From JAGOFO01 sp964522105 (GTDB lineage: Bacteria; Myxococcota_A; UBA9042; DTJE01), in contig CAZFVA010000004.1 in assembly GCA_964522105.1 (NCBI GenBank), positions 1 to 64,000 on the forward strand: DNA of 64,000 nt, given 5' to 3'. The position numbers and the translations under genes were made by a program. A model generated the notes under the pieces. The model searched no databases. It had not been told where the DNA came from and worked only from the letters and a program-made list of their open reading frames with translations. Positions 52,582 through 61,237 of the stretch are shown here, one piece after another (position 1 is the first letter of the stretch; each line of letters begins with the position of its first letter).

Positions 52582-53175
52582 TCAGCGATTCGGGACAATC
52601 GAGAGGTCCCGCGCTGATACGCGCCTGAGGTCTTTCGATCTGCGTTCGGATTCGATCCGGAATCGGACCAGGTAGAACAGTGTCGGCTTCATGTCACGCC
52701 CAAGGGTCTTCCAGAGGGAGAGGCATTCTGAAAAGTCGGTTTCGAGGTCCGGAAAGACTTCAAGGTGGTCGTTTTCAAGAAATGAGTCCCCGATAAGATC
52801 GCGGCCGGATATGAAGGGTTTTTCCAGCATGGATTTGATGCAGAGACCGAGGAGAGTGTGTTCTTCCGGGGGAGTTCGAGCGTGTGCAGAGATGGCCAGT
52901 CGAGCGTGGAGTATCGCCGGGGCGTCTTCGTAGTATTCGATCTTTTTTCCGGTTGCGTCTGTGCTGGTAACAATTCGATCGGTGCGTTCGCGGTAGCCGG
53001 GAGCGAACCGGATTCCGCAGATAAACATGCTGATTACGGGGAGGTTGCGAAGATTATCGCGAGTTGGAGTGTCTGTTGAGATGCGGACGGTTTCGAAACC
53101 TTCGCGGGAAGTTGTATCGCGGACGATTTTTTCAATGGTTGGGCAGATGTCCCGGATAACGTCAAAACGCGACAT
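52582..53175 (-). CDS. DUF4255 protein, eCIS tail terminator/cap (Pvc16-like)
   Basis: A 197-residue protein of the DUF4255 type: FDVIRDICPTIEKIVRDTTS at the start, LPVISMFICGIRFAPGYR, LHARLAISAHARTPPEEHTL and LSLWKTLGRDMKPTLFYLVR. DUF4255 is one of the most reliable markers of eCIS loci and forms the cap that ends tube and sheath growth. It is the first gene of the operon. The start lies 48 bases after the uvrA stop, with no terminator and no clear promoter between, so transcription from uvrA may continue into the eCIS genes. Confidence 0.87.
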   Translation of the reverse strand: MSRFDVIRDICPTIEKIVRDTTSREGFETVRISTDTPTRDNLRNLPVISMFICGIRFAPGYRERTDRIVTSTDATGKKIEYYEDAPAILHARLAISAHARTPPEEHTLLGLCIKSMLEKPFISGRDLIGDSFLENDHLEVFPDLETDFSECLSLWKTLGRDMKPTLFYLVRFRIESERRSKDLRRVSARDLSIVPNR

Positions 53176-53223
53176 GGGTGTCTCTTGTTTGAGCGATTTG
53201 CGTCTTTCGAAGTTTGAGCTGAT

Positions 53224-56073
53224 TTATTTCGGAAAAAGGATGTCTTTGAGGGCTGTTCCGGTGCAGGACATTGGATTATCTGCAAGCTGTTCCGGGGTTC
53301 CGGAAGCGACTACATAGCCGCCGCCTTCGCCGCCTTCGGGGCCAAGATCGATAATGTGATCGGCGACTTTCATGATTTCCAGGTTGTGTTCGATCATCAG
53401 GACCGTGTTTCCCACTGAAACCAGGCTGTCTATTACCTTCAGAAGCTTTGCGACATCGTCGAAGTGCAGGCCGGTGCTCGGTTCATCCATTATATAGATG
53501 GTGCGGCCGGTCGCTGATCTTGCAAGCTCCCTGGACAGTTTGATGCGCTGGGCTTCGCCGCCTGAAAGGGTTGTAGATGGCTGGCCGAGGCCGATGTATC
53601 CAAGGCCTACGGCCTGAAGGGTCGTCAGGATCTTGGAAATGCCCCGGGTGTTCTTGAATACCTCGGCGGCCTGGTCAACGGTCAGGTTCAGGACGTCCGA
53701 GATGCTCAGGTCTTTGTATTTGACACGCAGGGTCGCTTCATTGAAGCGTTTGCCGCCACATTCGTCGCATGTCACGAAGACGTCGGGAAGAAAGTGCATT
53801 TCAACCCGGATGGCCCCGGCGCCCTGGCAGTTTTCGCACCGCCCGCCGCGAACATTGAAAGAGAACCTGCCCGGTTGGTAGCCGAACGTTCTGGATTCCC
53901 GGGTTTCGGCAAAGACTTTTCTGATGTGATCAAAAAGCTTTGTGTAGGTGGCGGGGTTGGACCTGGGGGTTCTGCCGATAGGTTCCTGATTGATTACAAT
54001 GACTTTGTCCAGATGTTTCAGGCCTTCGATGCTGTCAAACGGCAGGCAGTGGGACGCTGACTGGAAAAAGTGGTTTTGAAGCGCCTTGCTTAATGTTTTT
54101 GTTACCAGTGACGACTTTCCGGCACCGGAAACGCCGGAAACTACAGTGAAGGTGCCAAGGGGGATCGTTACATCAATGTTTTTAAGGTTATGACCTGTGG
54201 CGCCTTTGATGATCAGAGAGTGTTCCGATTTTCGGCGCTGGTCAGGTATCGGGATCGTTTTTCTACCCGAGATGTAGGCGCCGGTCAGCGATGATGCGGA
54301 CTTCAGCATGTCGGCCGGCCGGCCTTCGAATATGATTTCGCCGCCGTGTATGCCTGCGCCGGGTCCGAACTCGATGATGTGGTCCGCGGCCATTATTGCG
54401 TCCCGGTCATGTTCGACTACAAGGACTGTGTTTCCAAGATCCCGAAGCCTTTCAAGGGTTTGAATCAGCCTGCCGTTGTCCCTCGGGTGAAGGCCTATTG
54501 AAGGTTCATCAAGGATGTACGTGACTCCTGTCAGCTCGCTGCCCAGTTGACTGGCAAGTCGAATTCTTTGTGCTTCACCGCCTGAAAGGCTTGCGCCGCC
54601 GCGTGACAGGGTCAGATAGCCAAGTCCCAGATTCTTCAAAAGATTCAGTCGCGAAAGTATTTCCCGGCTCAGCTCTTCAGTGACCGGGGAGTTTTGTGAG
54701 TTAATCCTGATGTTTTCAATTACTTCGATAAGGTTTCCGATTGCCATGTCTGACAGGTCAGAGATGCTGAAACCGGAGATTTTTACAGCCAGAGCTTCCT
54801 GTTTGAGCCTGTGTCCCCCACATTTCTCGCACGGCTGGTCAGTCAGAAAACGCTGGTAGTAGGCCCGCATTTCTTCGGATTTTGTTTCCCGCAACCGCCG
54901 CAGCAGCATGTTTGCGACCCCTTCGAACCGGACTGCCAGAGAGCCGTTGAAGCTCTTGGATTTCCATTCGACAGGAATTCGCTGGCTGTGACCGAACAGG
55001 ATTAAATGTTGATGTGCAGTCGGGAGGTCTTTGAATGGAATCTCCAGATCAATATTATGCTTTCTTGCATAACCCTGCAGTATTCCACCGGTTAATCCGT
55101 TGTCTTCAATTGCCTTCGCCCACGGTTCAATTGCGCCTGCGGATATTGAAAGGGTGGGATCCGGGATTACTTTTGAAGGGTCAATGGTCAGCGAGCGCCC
55201 GAGTCCGTTGCATTCCGGGCATGCACCGGCAGGATTATTGAAAGAAAACAATTGTGGAGTCAGTTCCGGGAATGAAACTCCGCAGTCTTCGCATGCCAGG
55301 TGTTCAGAAAAGATCCTTTCCTGACCGTCTTCAAGAATCACAATCACGCGGCCTTTGCCGACCCTGAGTGCGGTTTCAATGGAATCTGTCAGTCTGGCCT
55401 CTGATCCTTCACGAATCAGAGCCCGGTCTATAATCACGTCCAGGTCGTGTTTTTTGTTTTTGTCGAGCGGTTCAAGTTCCGAAATTCTTGAAATAACGTC
55501 ATTTATCCGGACTCTGACGAACCCGTCGGCTTCAAGCGATTTCAGTAGATCCTTGAATTCGCCTTTTCGGTTGCGCACGACAGGTGCCAGGATTGTTGTT
55601 TTTGTGCCTGCCGCGTCTTTTGAAGTCGAAGTTTCTGCGGCAAGAGAAATAATTTCCCGCAGAATCTGGGCCGGTTCCTGTTTTGAGACGGTCTTTCCGC
55701 ACAGGTGACAGTGTTGCCGTCCGGCTCGTGCAAACAGGACGCGCAGATAATCATGGATTTCGGTGATCGTTCCGACTGTCGAACGCGGGTTTGATGATGC
55801 GCTTTTCTGTTCAATTGCTATGGTTGGCGTAAGACCTTGAATTCCATCATACTTTGGCCTTTCGAGCTGACCCAGAAACTGACGGGCATACGTTGAAAGG
55901 GATTCGATGTAGCGGCGCTGGCCCTCTGCAAAAACAGTGTCGAATGCCAGCGAAGTTTTCCCTGAGCCGCTCACCCCGGAAAAAACTACAAAACGTAGTT
56001 TAGGTATTTTGACCGTGACATTTTTCAGGTTGTGCTCTTTCGCGCCGGTCACAATTATGTGGTCGCTTGTCAT
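53224..56073 (-). CDS. uvrA: UvrA, excinuclease ABC subunit A
   Basis: A 949-residue protein of normal length. It has two ABC ATPase halves with Walker A GVSGSGKTSL and GVSGAGKSSL, ABC signatures LSGGEAQRIRLASQLG and LSGGEAQRIKLSRELA, and three Cys-pair elements: CHLCGKTV, the CEDCGVS...CPECNG module, and CEKCGGH/CENCQGA...CDECGGKRF. UvrA finds bulky DNA lesions and loads UvrB. GGAGG precedes the ATG, and a perfect TATAAT lies about 45 bases upstream with only a weak -35. No LexA-type site was recognised. The eCIS operon follows in the same direction. Confidence 0.97.
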   Translation of the reverse strand: MTSDHIIVTGAKEHNLKNVTVKIPKLRFVVFSGVSGSGKTSLAFDTVFAEGQRRYIESLSTYARQFLGQLERPKYDGIQGLTPTIAIEQKSASSNPRSTVGTITEIHDYLRVLFARAGRQHCHLCGKTVSKQEPAQILREIISLAAETSTSKDAAGTKTTILAPVVRNRKGEFKDLLKSLEADGFVRVRINDVISRISELEPLDKNKKHDLDVIIDRALIREGSEARLTDSIETALRVGKGRVIVILEDGQERIFSEHLACEDCGVSFPELTPQLFSFNNPAGACPECNGLGRSLTIDPSKVIPDPTLSISAGAIEPWAKAIEDNGLTGGILQGYARKHNIDLEIPFKDLPTAHQHLILFGHSQRIPVEWKSKSFNGSLAVRFEGVANMLLRRLRETKSEEMRAYYQRFLTDQPCEKCGGHRLKQEALAVKISGFSISDLSDMAIGNLIEVIENIRINSQNSPVTEELSREILSRLNLLKNLGLGYLTLSRGGASLSGGEAQRIRLASQLGSELTGVTYILDEPSIGLHPRDNGRLIQTLERLRDLGNTVLVVEHDRDAIMAADHIIEFGPGAGIHGGEIIFEGRPADMLKSASSLTGAYISGRKTIPIPDQRRKSEHSLIIKGATGHNLKNIDVTIPLGTFTVVSGVSGAGKSSLVTKTLSKALQNHFFQSASHCLPFDSIEGLKHLDKVIVINQEPIGRTPRSNPATYTKLFDHIRKVFAETRESRTFGYQPGRFSFNVRGGRCENCQGAGAIRVEMHFLPDVFVTCDECGGKRFNEATLRVKYKDLSISDVLNLTVDQAAEVFKNTRGISKILTTLQAVGLGYIGLGQPSTTLSGGEAQRIKLSRELARSATGRTIYIMDEPSTGLHFDDVAKLLKVIDSLVSVGNTVLMIEHNLEIMKVADHIIDLGPEGGEGGGYVVASGTPEQLADNPMSCTGTALKDILFPK

Positions 56074-56252
56074 TATTGCCTCCAGGGCATCTGGAATTAT
56101 ATTGATGAACCGGCCAGAAGCCAGCCTTCTTGCAGCAGGCTGTTGATTGAAAAAGGTAATCTTTGGCTCTACATCGTTGACTTGATAACTGATTGCTGTG
56201 AAAGTTGAATGGGTGATACCATGTCACGACGCGGGTGTTTCCGGAGGAGTTG

Positions 56253-57014
56253 ATGGAATTGCGATATGCGGGGGCGACCGACATCGGTCGTAAAAGAGAT
56301 CACAACGAAGATAATCTGCTGCTTCAACCCGAAAACAGCCTGTTTGTAGTCTGCGACGGCATGGGAGGGCACGCCTGCGGAGAGGTTGCGTCTCAGATAG
56401 CCGTTGACGAGATTGGGCATTTTTTCAATTCCGCAAATGGGGATGGCGACGTCACATGGCCTTATAAGCCGGATTCCAGACTGTCAGCGCCGGAAAATAG
56501 ACTTTCGGTCGGGATCAAGTGGGCGAATTTCAAGGTTCATGAAATGGCGTCCAGCTCGGTTGAAAAGAAAGGGATGGGGACAACCTGTGTGGCAATGTAT
56601 GTGGATGACGATCATGCATCGATTGCGCACGTGGGGGACTCGAGGTGTTACCGGGTTCGTGATGGTCACATTGAACAGCTCACGACAGACCATTCCCTGC
56701 TTGAACAATATAAGCAACTGGCCAAGATTTCAGATGAGGAAATCAAGAACTTTCCTTATAAAAACATTATAGTACGTGCTCTTGGCATGAAGGAAACTGT
56801 TGTCGTAGACACCAGGTTCGAGGAATTCAGGCCCGGAGATTGTTATCTTCTGTGTTGTGATGGGTTGTCCGGGGAACTGGACGACGAGGAGATCCTTGAA
56901 ACGTGCGTGGAGTTTCAGGATGATCTTGATCGGTGCTGCGCGGAACTTGTTGAAAGGGCGAACACCAAGGGTGGTCGTGACAACATAACTGTGGTTTTAG
57001 TTAAGGGCGGTTGA
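56253..57014 (+). CDS. PP2C-type Ser/Thr protein phosphatase
   Basis: A 253-residue PPM/PP2C phosphatase with all metal-binding blocks: ATDIGRKRDHNEDN, VVCDGMGGHACGEVAS, IAHVGDSRCYRVRDG, a later YLLCCDGLSGELDDEE, and GGRDNITVVLV. Such enzymes reverse phosphorylation by Hanks-type kinases, which are common in Myxococcota-type genomes; no kinase gene is in this window. PP2C phosphatases regulate some secretion systems, but there is no direct evidence of a link to the nearby eCIS, which is transcribed the other way. ATG 56253 follows GGAGG; a GTG at 56235 would be six codons longer. Confidence 0.93.
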   Translation: MELRYAGATDIGRKRDHNEDNLLLQPENSLFVVCDGMGGHACGEVASQIAVDEIGHFFNSANGDGDVTWPYKPDSRLSAPENRLSVGIKWANFKVHEMASSSVEKKGMGTTCVAMYVDDDHASIAHVGDSRCYRVRDGHIEQLTTDHSLLEQYKQLAKISDEEIKNFPYKNIIVRALGMKETVVVDTRFEEFRPGDCYLLCCDGLSGELDDEEILETCVEFQDDLDRCCAELVERANTKGGRDNITVVLVKGG

Positions 57015-57048
57015 TCCTTCCAGCCCTGAATTTCCTGGAGGTCGTCCG

Positions 57049-59295
57049 ATGAAGCGGCCGATGAAGAGCCTTTGCCTTATTTGTTTAGTCATTATGGTTG
57101 CTTCGTGTGGCACTTCCACAGGGGGGCCTGACACCTCGATTCAGGATACTCTGACGGAAGATCCAGGAATTGATCTTGTAATTGCTTATGACACCGGTAG
57201 TGACGAATCGGATGGCCGCGATATTGTTTCCGATATTGTCGAAATCGAGGATTTTGATACGGTTGAGGTTGATACCGGCATAGAGCCTGGATATTTCGGA
57301 TACCCGTGCACTGACAATCGGGAATGTTTTGTAAGTTTCTGCGTTCAGTCTGCCGAAGGAAATATCTGCACCAAGAACTGCTATGAAGAAGGGGACTGCC
57401 CCGAGTCGTGGAAGTGCAGATCCATCGCTGGTGCCGGCGGAGATCCAATCTATATCTGTCTGCCATCGGGCATCTGGCTCTGCAAGCCGTGTGAAACAAA
57501 TGATGCCTGTTCTTCAACCATAAATGTTTCAAACGACCGGTGTGTCGTTTATGGGTCGGCCGGTAATTATTGTGGTGTTTCCTGCGGTCAGAAAGATGAT
57601 CCCGAATGTCCGGGTGGTTTTTCCTGTCAGGAAGTCTCGATTGTTGGTGGCGGAACAGCGTTTCAGTGTGTGCCGGACAATCAGGAGTGCACCTGCTCGG
57701 AAGCTGCCATTACTGCGTCAGCGTCTACGGCCTGTTTTGTTTCGAATCCGTCCGGGGTCTGTCGTGGAAGGCGGGAATGCGTTGATGGCGGGTTGACCCC
57801 GTGTGATGCAAGAACTCCGGCTGCCGAGACCTGCAATGGCTTCGATGATAATTGTGATGGCACTACTGACGAGGAAGGGTCTGAGGGCTGTCGCCCTTAT
57901 TACATTGATAATGATCAGGACGGTTGGGGAATAGGTCTTGCCCATTGCCTCTGTGGTGACCCGGGACCTAGTTACACGACGAAACCTGGTGACTGTAACG
58001 ACTCGTCTCTCGGTATGAATCCGTCGGTTCGCGAAGTTTGTAACGGGATGGATGATGACTGCAACGGAATAACAGATGAACAGAATTCATTCGGTTGCAC
58101 CGATTATTCCCTTGATAATGATGGTGACGGGTTCGGTCAGCCAGGTGAAAAACGGTGTCTCTGCCAGAAAACGCCGCCTTTTACCGGTGCGGCTGTGGGC
58201 GATTGTGATGATGCCAGGGCGGATATCTGCCCCGACATCGGTAAGTGCAGGGAAAAATGTGACACCGTTGATAATGATTGTGATGGATCAACTGATGGCG
58301 AAAACGCTCTCGGTTGTACACCGTTCTATTTTGACGCTGACCAGGATACATATGGGCTTCCCAGTAAGTTCAAGTGCCTTTGTGGTGCGTTAGGTCTGTA
58401 CACTGCCACGAGGGCCGGCGATTGCAATGACACTGATCCAGAAATCAATTCAACGGGCGACGAAATCTGCAATGCCCTTGATGACAATTGCAACGGCAAG
58501 ACGGACGAAGGTGTAGATGCAGATCTGTGTCCGCCACCACCAGGCGTTGTTCTTCATGGATCCACGGGTTGCGATAAGCAATGCAAGCTCACTTCTTGTG
58601 ACGGGGCAACTGTTGATGGCATTGGTAATTACGTTCCGGCCTGGTACGACGTTAATGGTGTCGTAAATGACGGCTGTGAATGTCAGGCAGATGTCGGCGA
58701 ACAGCGTGGCGGACAGACCTGCAATTCGGCCATCAATCTGGGGGCCGTTCCAGACAGCGGATTCAAGGTTTCTTCTGACAATACGAGAGGCTCGGCTATA
58801 CCGGCTTCCGACGTTGACTGGTATGTGTTCCAGGCCTCAGATCCAACTTGGAATGGCGAGACCGGGAACTGTGATTACTACAACGTTAGAATAAGGTTTA
58901 TTACGAACCCTTCGAATCAGTTTGTTTTTGATGTGTTCCGCGGGTCGTGCGCCGGTGCCGATCAGATTTGCAGTGAAAAACTTAATCATGAGTGGGCAGT
59001 AAATTTTATTTCAGGAAGCGGGTCGGCAAAGCGCGGGGAATGCCCATGTTCCGCCAATTATCAGGCCAATTGTGATGCACCGGACAATTATCAGGAATGT
59101 TTGAGAGTTCAGGGAACGCCTCAGAATTGTAATTCCTGTCCCGGATACGGGTCTCCAAACAACAACGTCTGCACCGACAATTCAGCCAGGGTTTATGTGA
59201 AGGTTTTCAGAGATCCGCTGGTGGCCCCGACTTGTGCAACCTATGAGTTGGAGATCAGCAACGGGTTGTATCCATTCTCGGGTACGATCAATTAG
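57049..59295 (+). CDS. MopE-repeat lipoprotein with C-terminal PPC-like domain
   Basis: A 748-residue lipoprotein. The signal ends in the lipobox VASC, and an Asp/Thr/Glu-rich linker (about residues 25-80) follows. A Cys-rich region leads to four MopE-type repeats, CNGFDDNCDGTTDEEG, CNGMDDDCNGITDE, CDTVDNDCDGSTDGE and CNALDDNCNGKTDEG. These alternate with DxDxDG-type loops such as YIDNDQDGWGIG and SLDNDGDGFGQPG, likely calcium- or other metal-binding. The last 200 residues have DVDWYVFQAS, like a PPC domain, plus many cysteines. GGAGG lies eight bases before the ATG. It starts 34 bases after the PP2C gene and may be co-transcribed. Surface function unknown. Confidence 0.87.
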   Translation: MKRPMKSLCLICLVIMVASCGTSTGGPDTSIQDTLTEDPGIDLVIAYDTGSDESDGRDIVSDIVEIEDFDTVEVDTGIEPGYFGYPCTDNRECFVSFCVQSAEGNICTKNCYEEGDCPESWKCRSIAGAGGDPIYICLPSGIWLCKPCETNDACSSTINVSNDRCVVYGSAGNYCGVSCGQKDDPECPGGFSCQEVSIVGGGTAFQCVPDNQECTCSEAAITASASTACFVSNPSGVCRGRRECVDGGLTPCDARTPAAETCNGFDDNCDGTTDEEGSEGCRPYYIDNDQDGWGIGLAHCLCGDPGPSYTTKPGDCNDSSLGMNPSVREVCNGMDDDCNGITDEQNSFGCTDYSLDNDGDGFGQPGEKRCLCQKTPPFTGAAVGDCDDARADICPDIGKCREKCDTVDNDCDGSTDGENALGCTPFYFDADQDTYGLPSKFKCLCGALGLYTATRAGDCNDTDPEINSTGDEICNALDDNCNGKTDEGVDADLCPPPPGVVLHGSTGCDKQCKLTSCDGATVDGIGNYVPAWYDVNGVVNDGCECQADVGEQRGGQTCNSAINLGAVPDSGFKVSSDNTRGSAIPASDVDWYVFQASDPTWNGETGNCDYYNVRIRFITNPSNQFVFDVFRGSCAGADQICSEKLNHEWAVNFISGSGSAKRGECPCSANYQANCDAPDNYQECLRVQGTPQNCNSCPGYGSPNNNVCTDNSARVYVKVFRDPLVAPTCATYELEISNGLYPFSGTIN

Positions 59296-59368
59296 GCCCA
59301 ATTCTTTTGACTTCCTAAAGATAATAGAATCTTGTATGCTATCACGCCTTTGGTTTACGTCAGGCGAA

Positions 59369-59385
59369 GCAGGCGTGGCGCCTGC
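59369..59385 (+). repeat. GC-rich hairpin in the dnaG leader
   Basis: GCAGGCG and CGCCTGC form a perfect seven-pair stem with a three-base loop TGG, 35 bases before the dnaG start. No T tract follows. It may be a terminator remnant of the upstream gene or a leader structure. A TTGACT -35-like site lies upstream near 59309, without a convincing -10. Confidence 0.35.
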
Positions 59386-59419
59386 GCCGCACCCGCATAA
59401 ATGAAACCGGAGTTTCAGG

Positions 59420-61192
59420 GTGTCCGCAGATTTTGAACAGGCGGTACGGGAGATTCTTGACCGGGTTGATCTGGTCAAGCTGGTATCGGAATATGTTCAA
59501 CTTTCCAGACGGGGCGCAACCTGGTGGGGGCTTTGTCCGTTTCATTCTGAAAAGACGCCGTCATTTTCTGTAAATCCCAAGAAAGGTTTCTATTATTGTT
59601 TTGGATGTCAGAGTGGTGGAAACGCAATTTCATTTTTGAAGCAGGTTGATGGTCTTTCAGGTCGCGAGACTATTTTGCGTCTTGCGGCAGAGGTCGGGGT
59701 CGAACTTCCGGATTCGGCAGCAGCAGATCCGGCAGAAGAGGCGGCTGCAAAAGAACGATCCGGGATTATGCATGCCCTGGCGGTGGCTCAGGAGTATTTC
59801 GTGAGTGTTCTGTATGGCGCTGATGGCGGTGAAGCTCGTCAGTATCTTATGGGGCGCGGAATAGACCCTGAAACTGCAACGTTGTTCGGGCTTGGTTACG
59901 GTGGCGATGGCGAGGGGCTGTCCAGGGCGCTGGTTTCCAGAGGGGTGTCAACAAAGATGGCAGAGGCCGCCGGCCTGATATCCCCAAAGAAATTCGGTTC
60001 TGGCTGGTATGAAAGATTCAGGGGGCGGGTAATTTGCCCCGTTTATAGTAATGAGGGTGCGCCAATAGCTTTTTCGGCAAGAATATTAAGTGCTTCTGAT
60101 GAAGGTCCGAAGTACATGAACAGCCCTGAAACACTGGTTTTCAGGAAGAGTAATTCGGTGTTCGGCCTTTATCAGGCTAAACAGGCCATAAGGCAGGCTC
60201 ACCGCGTGATTCTGGTTGAGGGTAATTTTGACGTTATATCTTTAGCCGCTGCCGGTATCAGGAACGTTGTGGCCCCGCTGGGAACGGCTCTGACGTCATC
60301 CCAGGTCAGGCAGATGTCGCGGTTTACGGATCGGGTGACCGTTTTTTTTGATGGTGATGAAGCCGGGTTCAAGGCTTCACGCAGGGCTGTCGGGATCCTT
60401 GTCGAAGAGGGTGTAGACGGCAGTGTGGTTGTGGCACCAGCTGGTGAAGATCCTGATTCCATTGTGACTGCGGGGGGTCGGGTTGCTGTCGAGGCCGCGG
60501 TCGAGCGTGCGAAGCCGATGGTTTCCTGGCTTGTTGATTCGCTGGTTTCTGTTCACGGTAGAACGCCTCATGGTATCAGGGCGGTGGTGCAGGATGTCAC
60601 GGAAGTCCTGTCAGGCGAAAAAGATCGGATCAGATCTGGATTGTACCGTGAAGAGATTGCACGGATTCTGGGGATTGATGTCAGGGAACTTAAAGCAGTG
60701 ATGGGGAATCCGACTTCCAGGGCTTGCAGGCCGGAAGGCGACGAGCAGCCTAAAGCAGAAGTGACGATGCTTAAACTGCTGCTTCTGGATTCATGCTTGA
60801 TAGATACATTGCTCGAGAAAGGTGGGCGCGAGCTGTTTACGTCTGCCGAAACCCGGGCATTGCTTCAGGAAATGATAGACCTTGTTCTTGATGGTAAAGA
60901 GCCGGACAGAGAGATGGTAACCGGTGCTGTTGAGGCAGGTACGACGAAGGCTTCGGTTCTGAGTGTGCTTGCCGAACCCTTGACGTATCCAGATCCGCTG
61001 AAGGCGTTTGATGAGACTTTTTTCGAGCTCAGGATTGCCTTCCTGAACAGGCGTATCTGTGAACTGAATCGTGAAATGTGTGAGACGGTTGAGGATGACG
61101 AGAAGCTGCGATTGCTTCAGGAAGTCTCGACTATTGAAAAAGAGCTCAAGAACACCGGACCCTCCCAGTGGAGATTTCGGGGGGCTTTATAA
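59420..61192 (+). CDS. dnaG: DNA primase DnaG
   Basis: A 590-residue primase. It opens with the Zn-binding domain (CPFHSEKTPSFSV and YYCFGCQSGG), then the catalytic core with Toprim motifs VEGNFDVI and VFFDGDEAGFKASRRA and the block PLGTALTSSQV. The C-terminal 150 residues are the helicase-binding region. DnaG makes RNA primers at replication forks. The start is a GTG with GGAG seven bases upstream. rpoD follows in the same direction with 45 bases between, giving the core of the macromolecular-synthesis operon; rpsU is missing upstream. Confidence 0.96.
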   Translation: MSADFEQAVREILDRVDLVKLVSEYVQLSRRGATWWGLCPFHSEKTPSFSVNPKKGFYYCFGCQSGGNAISFLKQVDGLSGRETILRLAAEVGVELPDSAAADPAEEAAAKERSGIMHALAVAQEYFVSVLYGADGGEARQYLMGRGIDPETATLFGLGYGGDGEGLSRALVSRGVSTKMAEAAGLISPKKFGSGWYERFRGRVICPVYSNEGAPIAFSARILSASDEGPKYMNSPETLVFRKSNSVFGLYQAKQAIRQAHRVILVEGNFDVISLAAAGIRNVVAPLGTALTSSQVRQMSRFTDRVTVFFDGDEAGFKASRRAVGILVEEGVDGSVVVAPAGEDPDSIVTAGGRVAVEAAVERAKPMVSWLVDSLVSVHGRTPHGIRAVVQDVTEVLSGEKDRIRSGLYREEIARILGIDVRELKAVMGNPTSRACRPEGDEQPKAEVTMLKLLLLDSCLIDTLLEKGGRELFTSAETRALLQEMIDLVLDGKEPDREMVTGAVEAGTTKASVLSVLAEPLTYPDPLKAFDETFFELRIAFLNRRICELNREMCETVEDDEKLRLLQEVSTIEKELKNTGPSQWRFRGAL

Positions 61193-61237
61193 TACAAGCG
61201 CTGAAACGTGCCCGGCAGCCTTGAACAGAGGTGGCGA

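Noticed and set aside
44269..53175. Prophage or P2-like tailocin
   Set aside because: No integrase, lysis, head, portal or terminase genes, and DUF4255 plus LysM tube proteins are typical of eCIS. A tailocin remnant is still possible but less likely.
44269..53175. Type VI secretion system
   Set aside because: No TssB/TssC pair, TssJLM membrane complex or ClpV ATPase; the sheath proteins are single-chain phage type.
53176..53223. Attachment site or tRNA as an insertion point for the eCIS genes
   Set aside because: No tRNA gene, direct repeat or integrase was seen on either side of the operon.
57600..58520. DNA repeat or CRISPR-like array in the MopE lipoprotein gene
   Set aside because: The periodicity is in the protein (Cys/Asp repeats), with diverged codons and no constant-length spacers.
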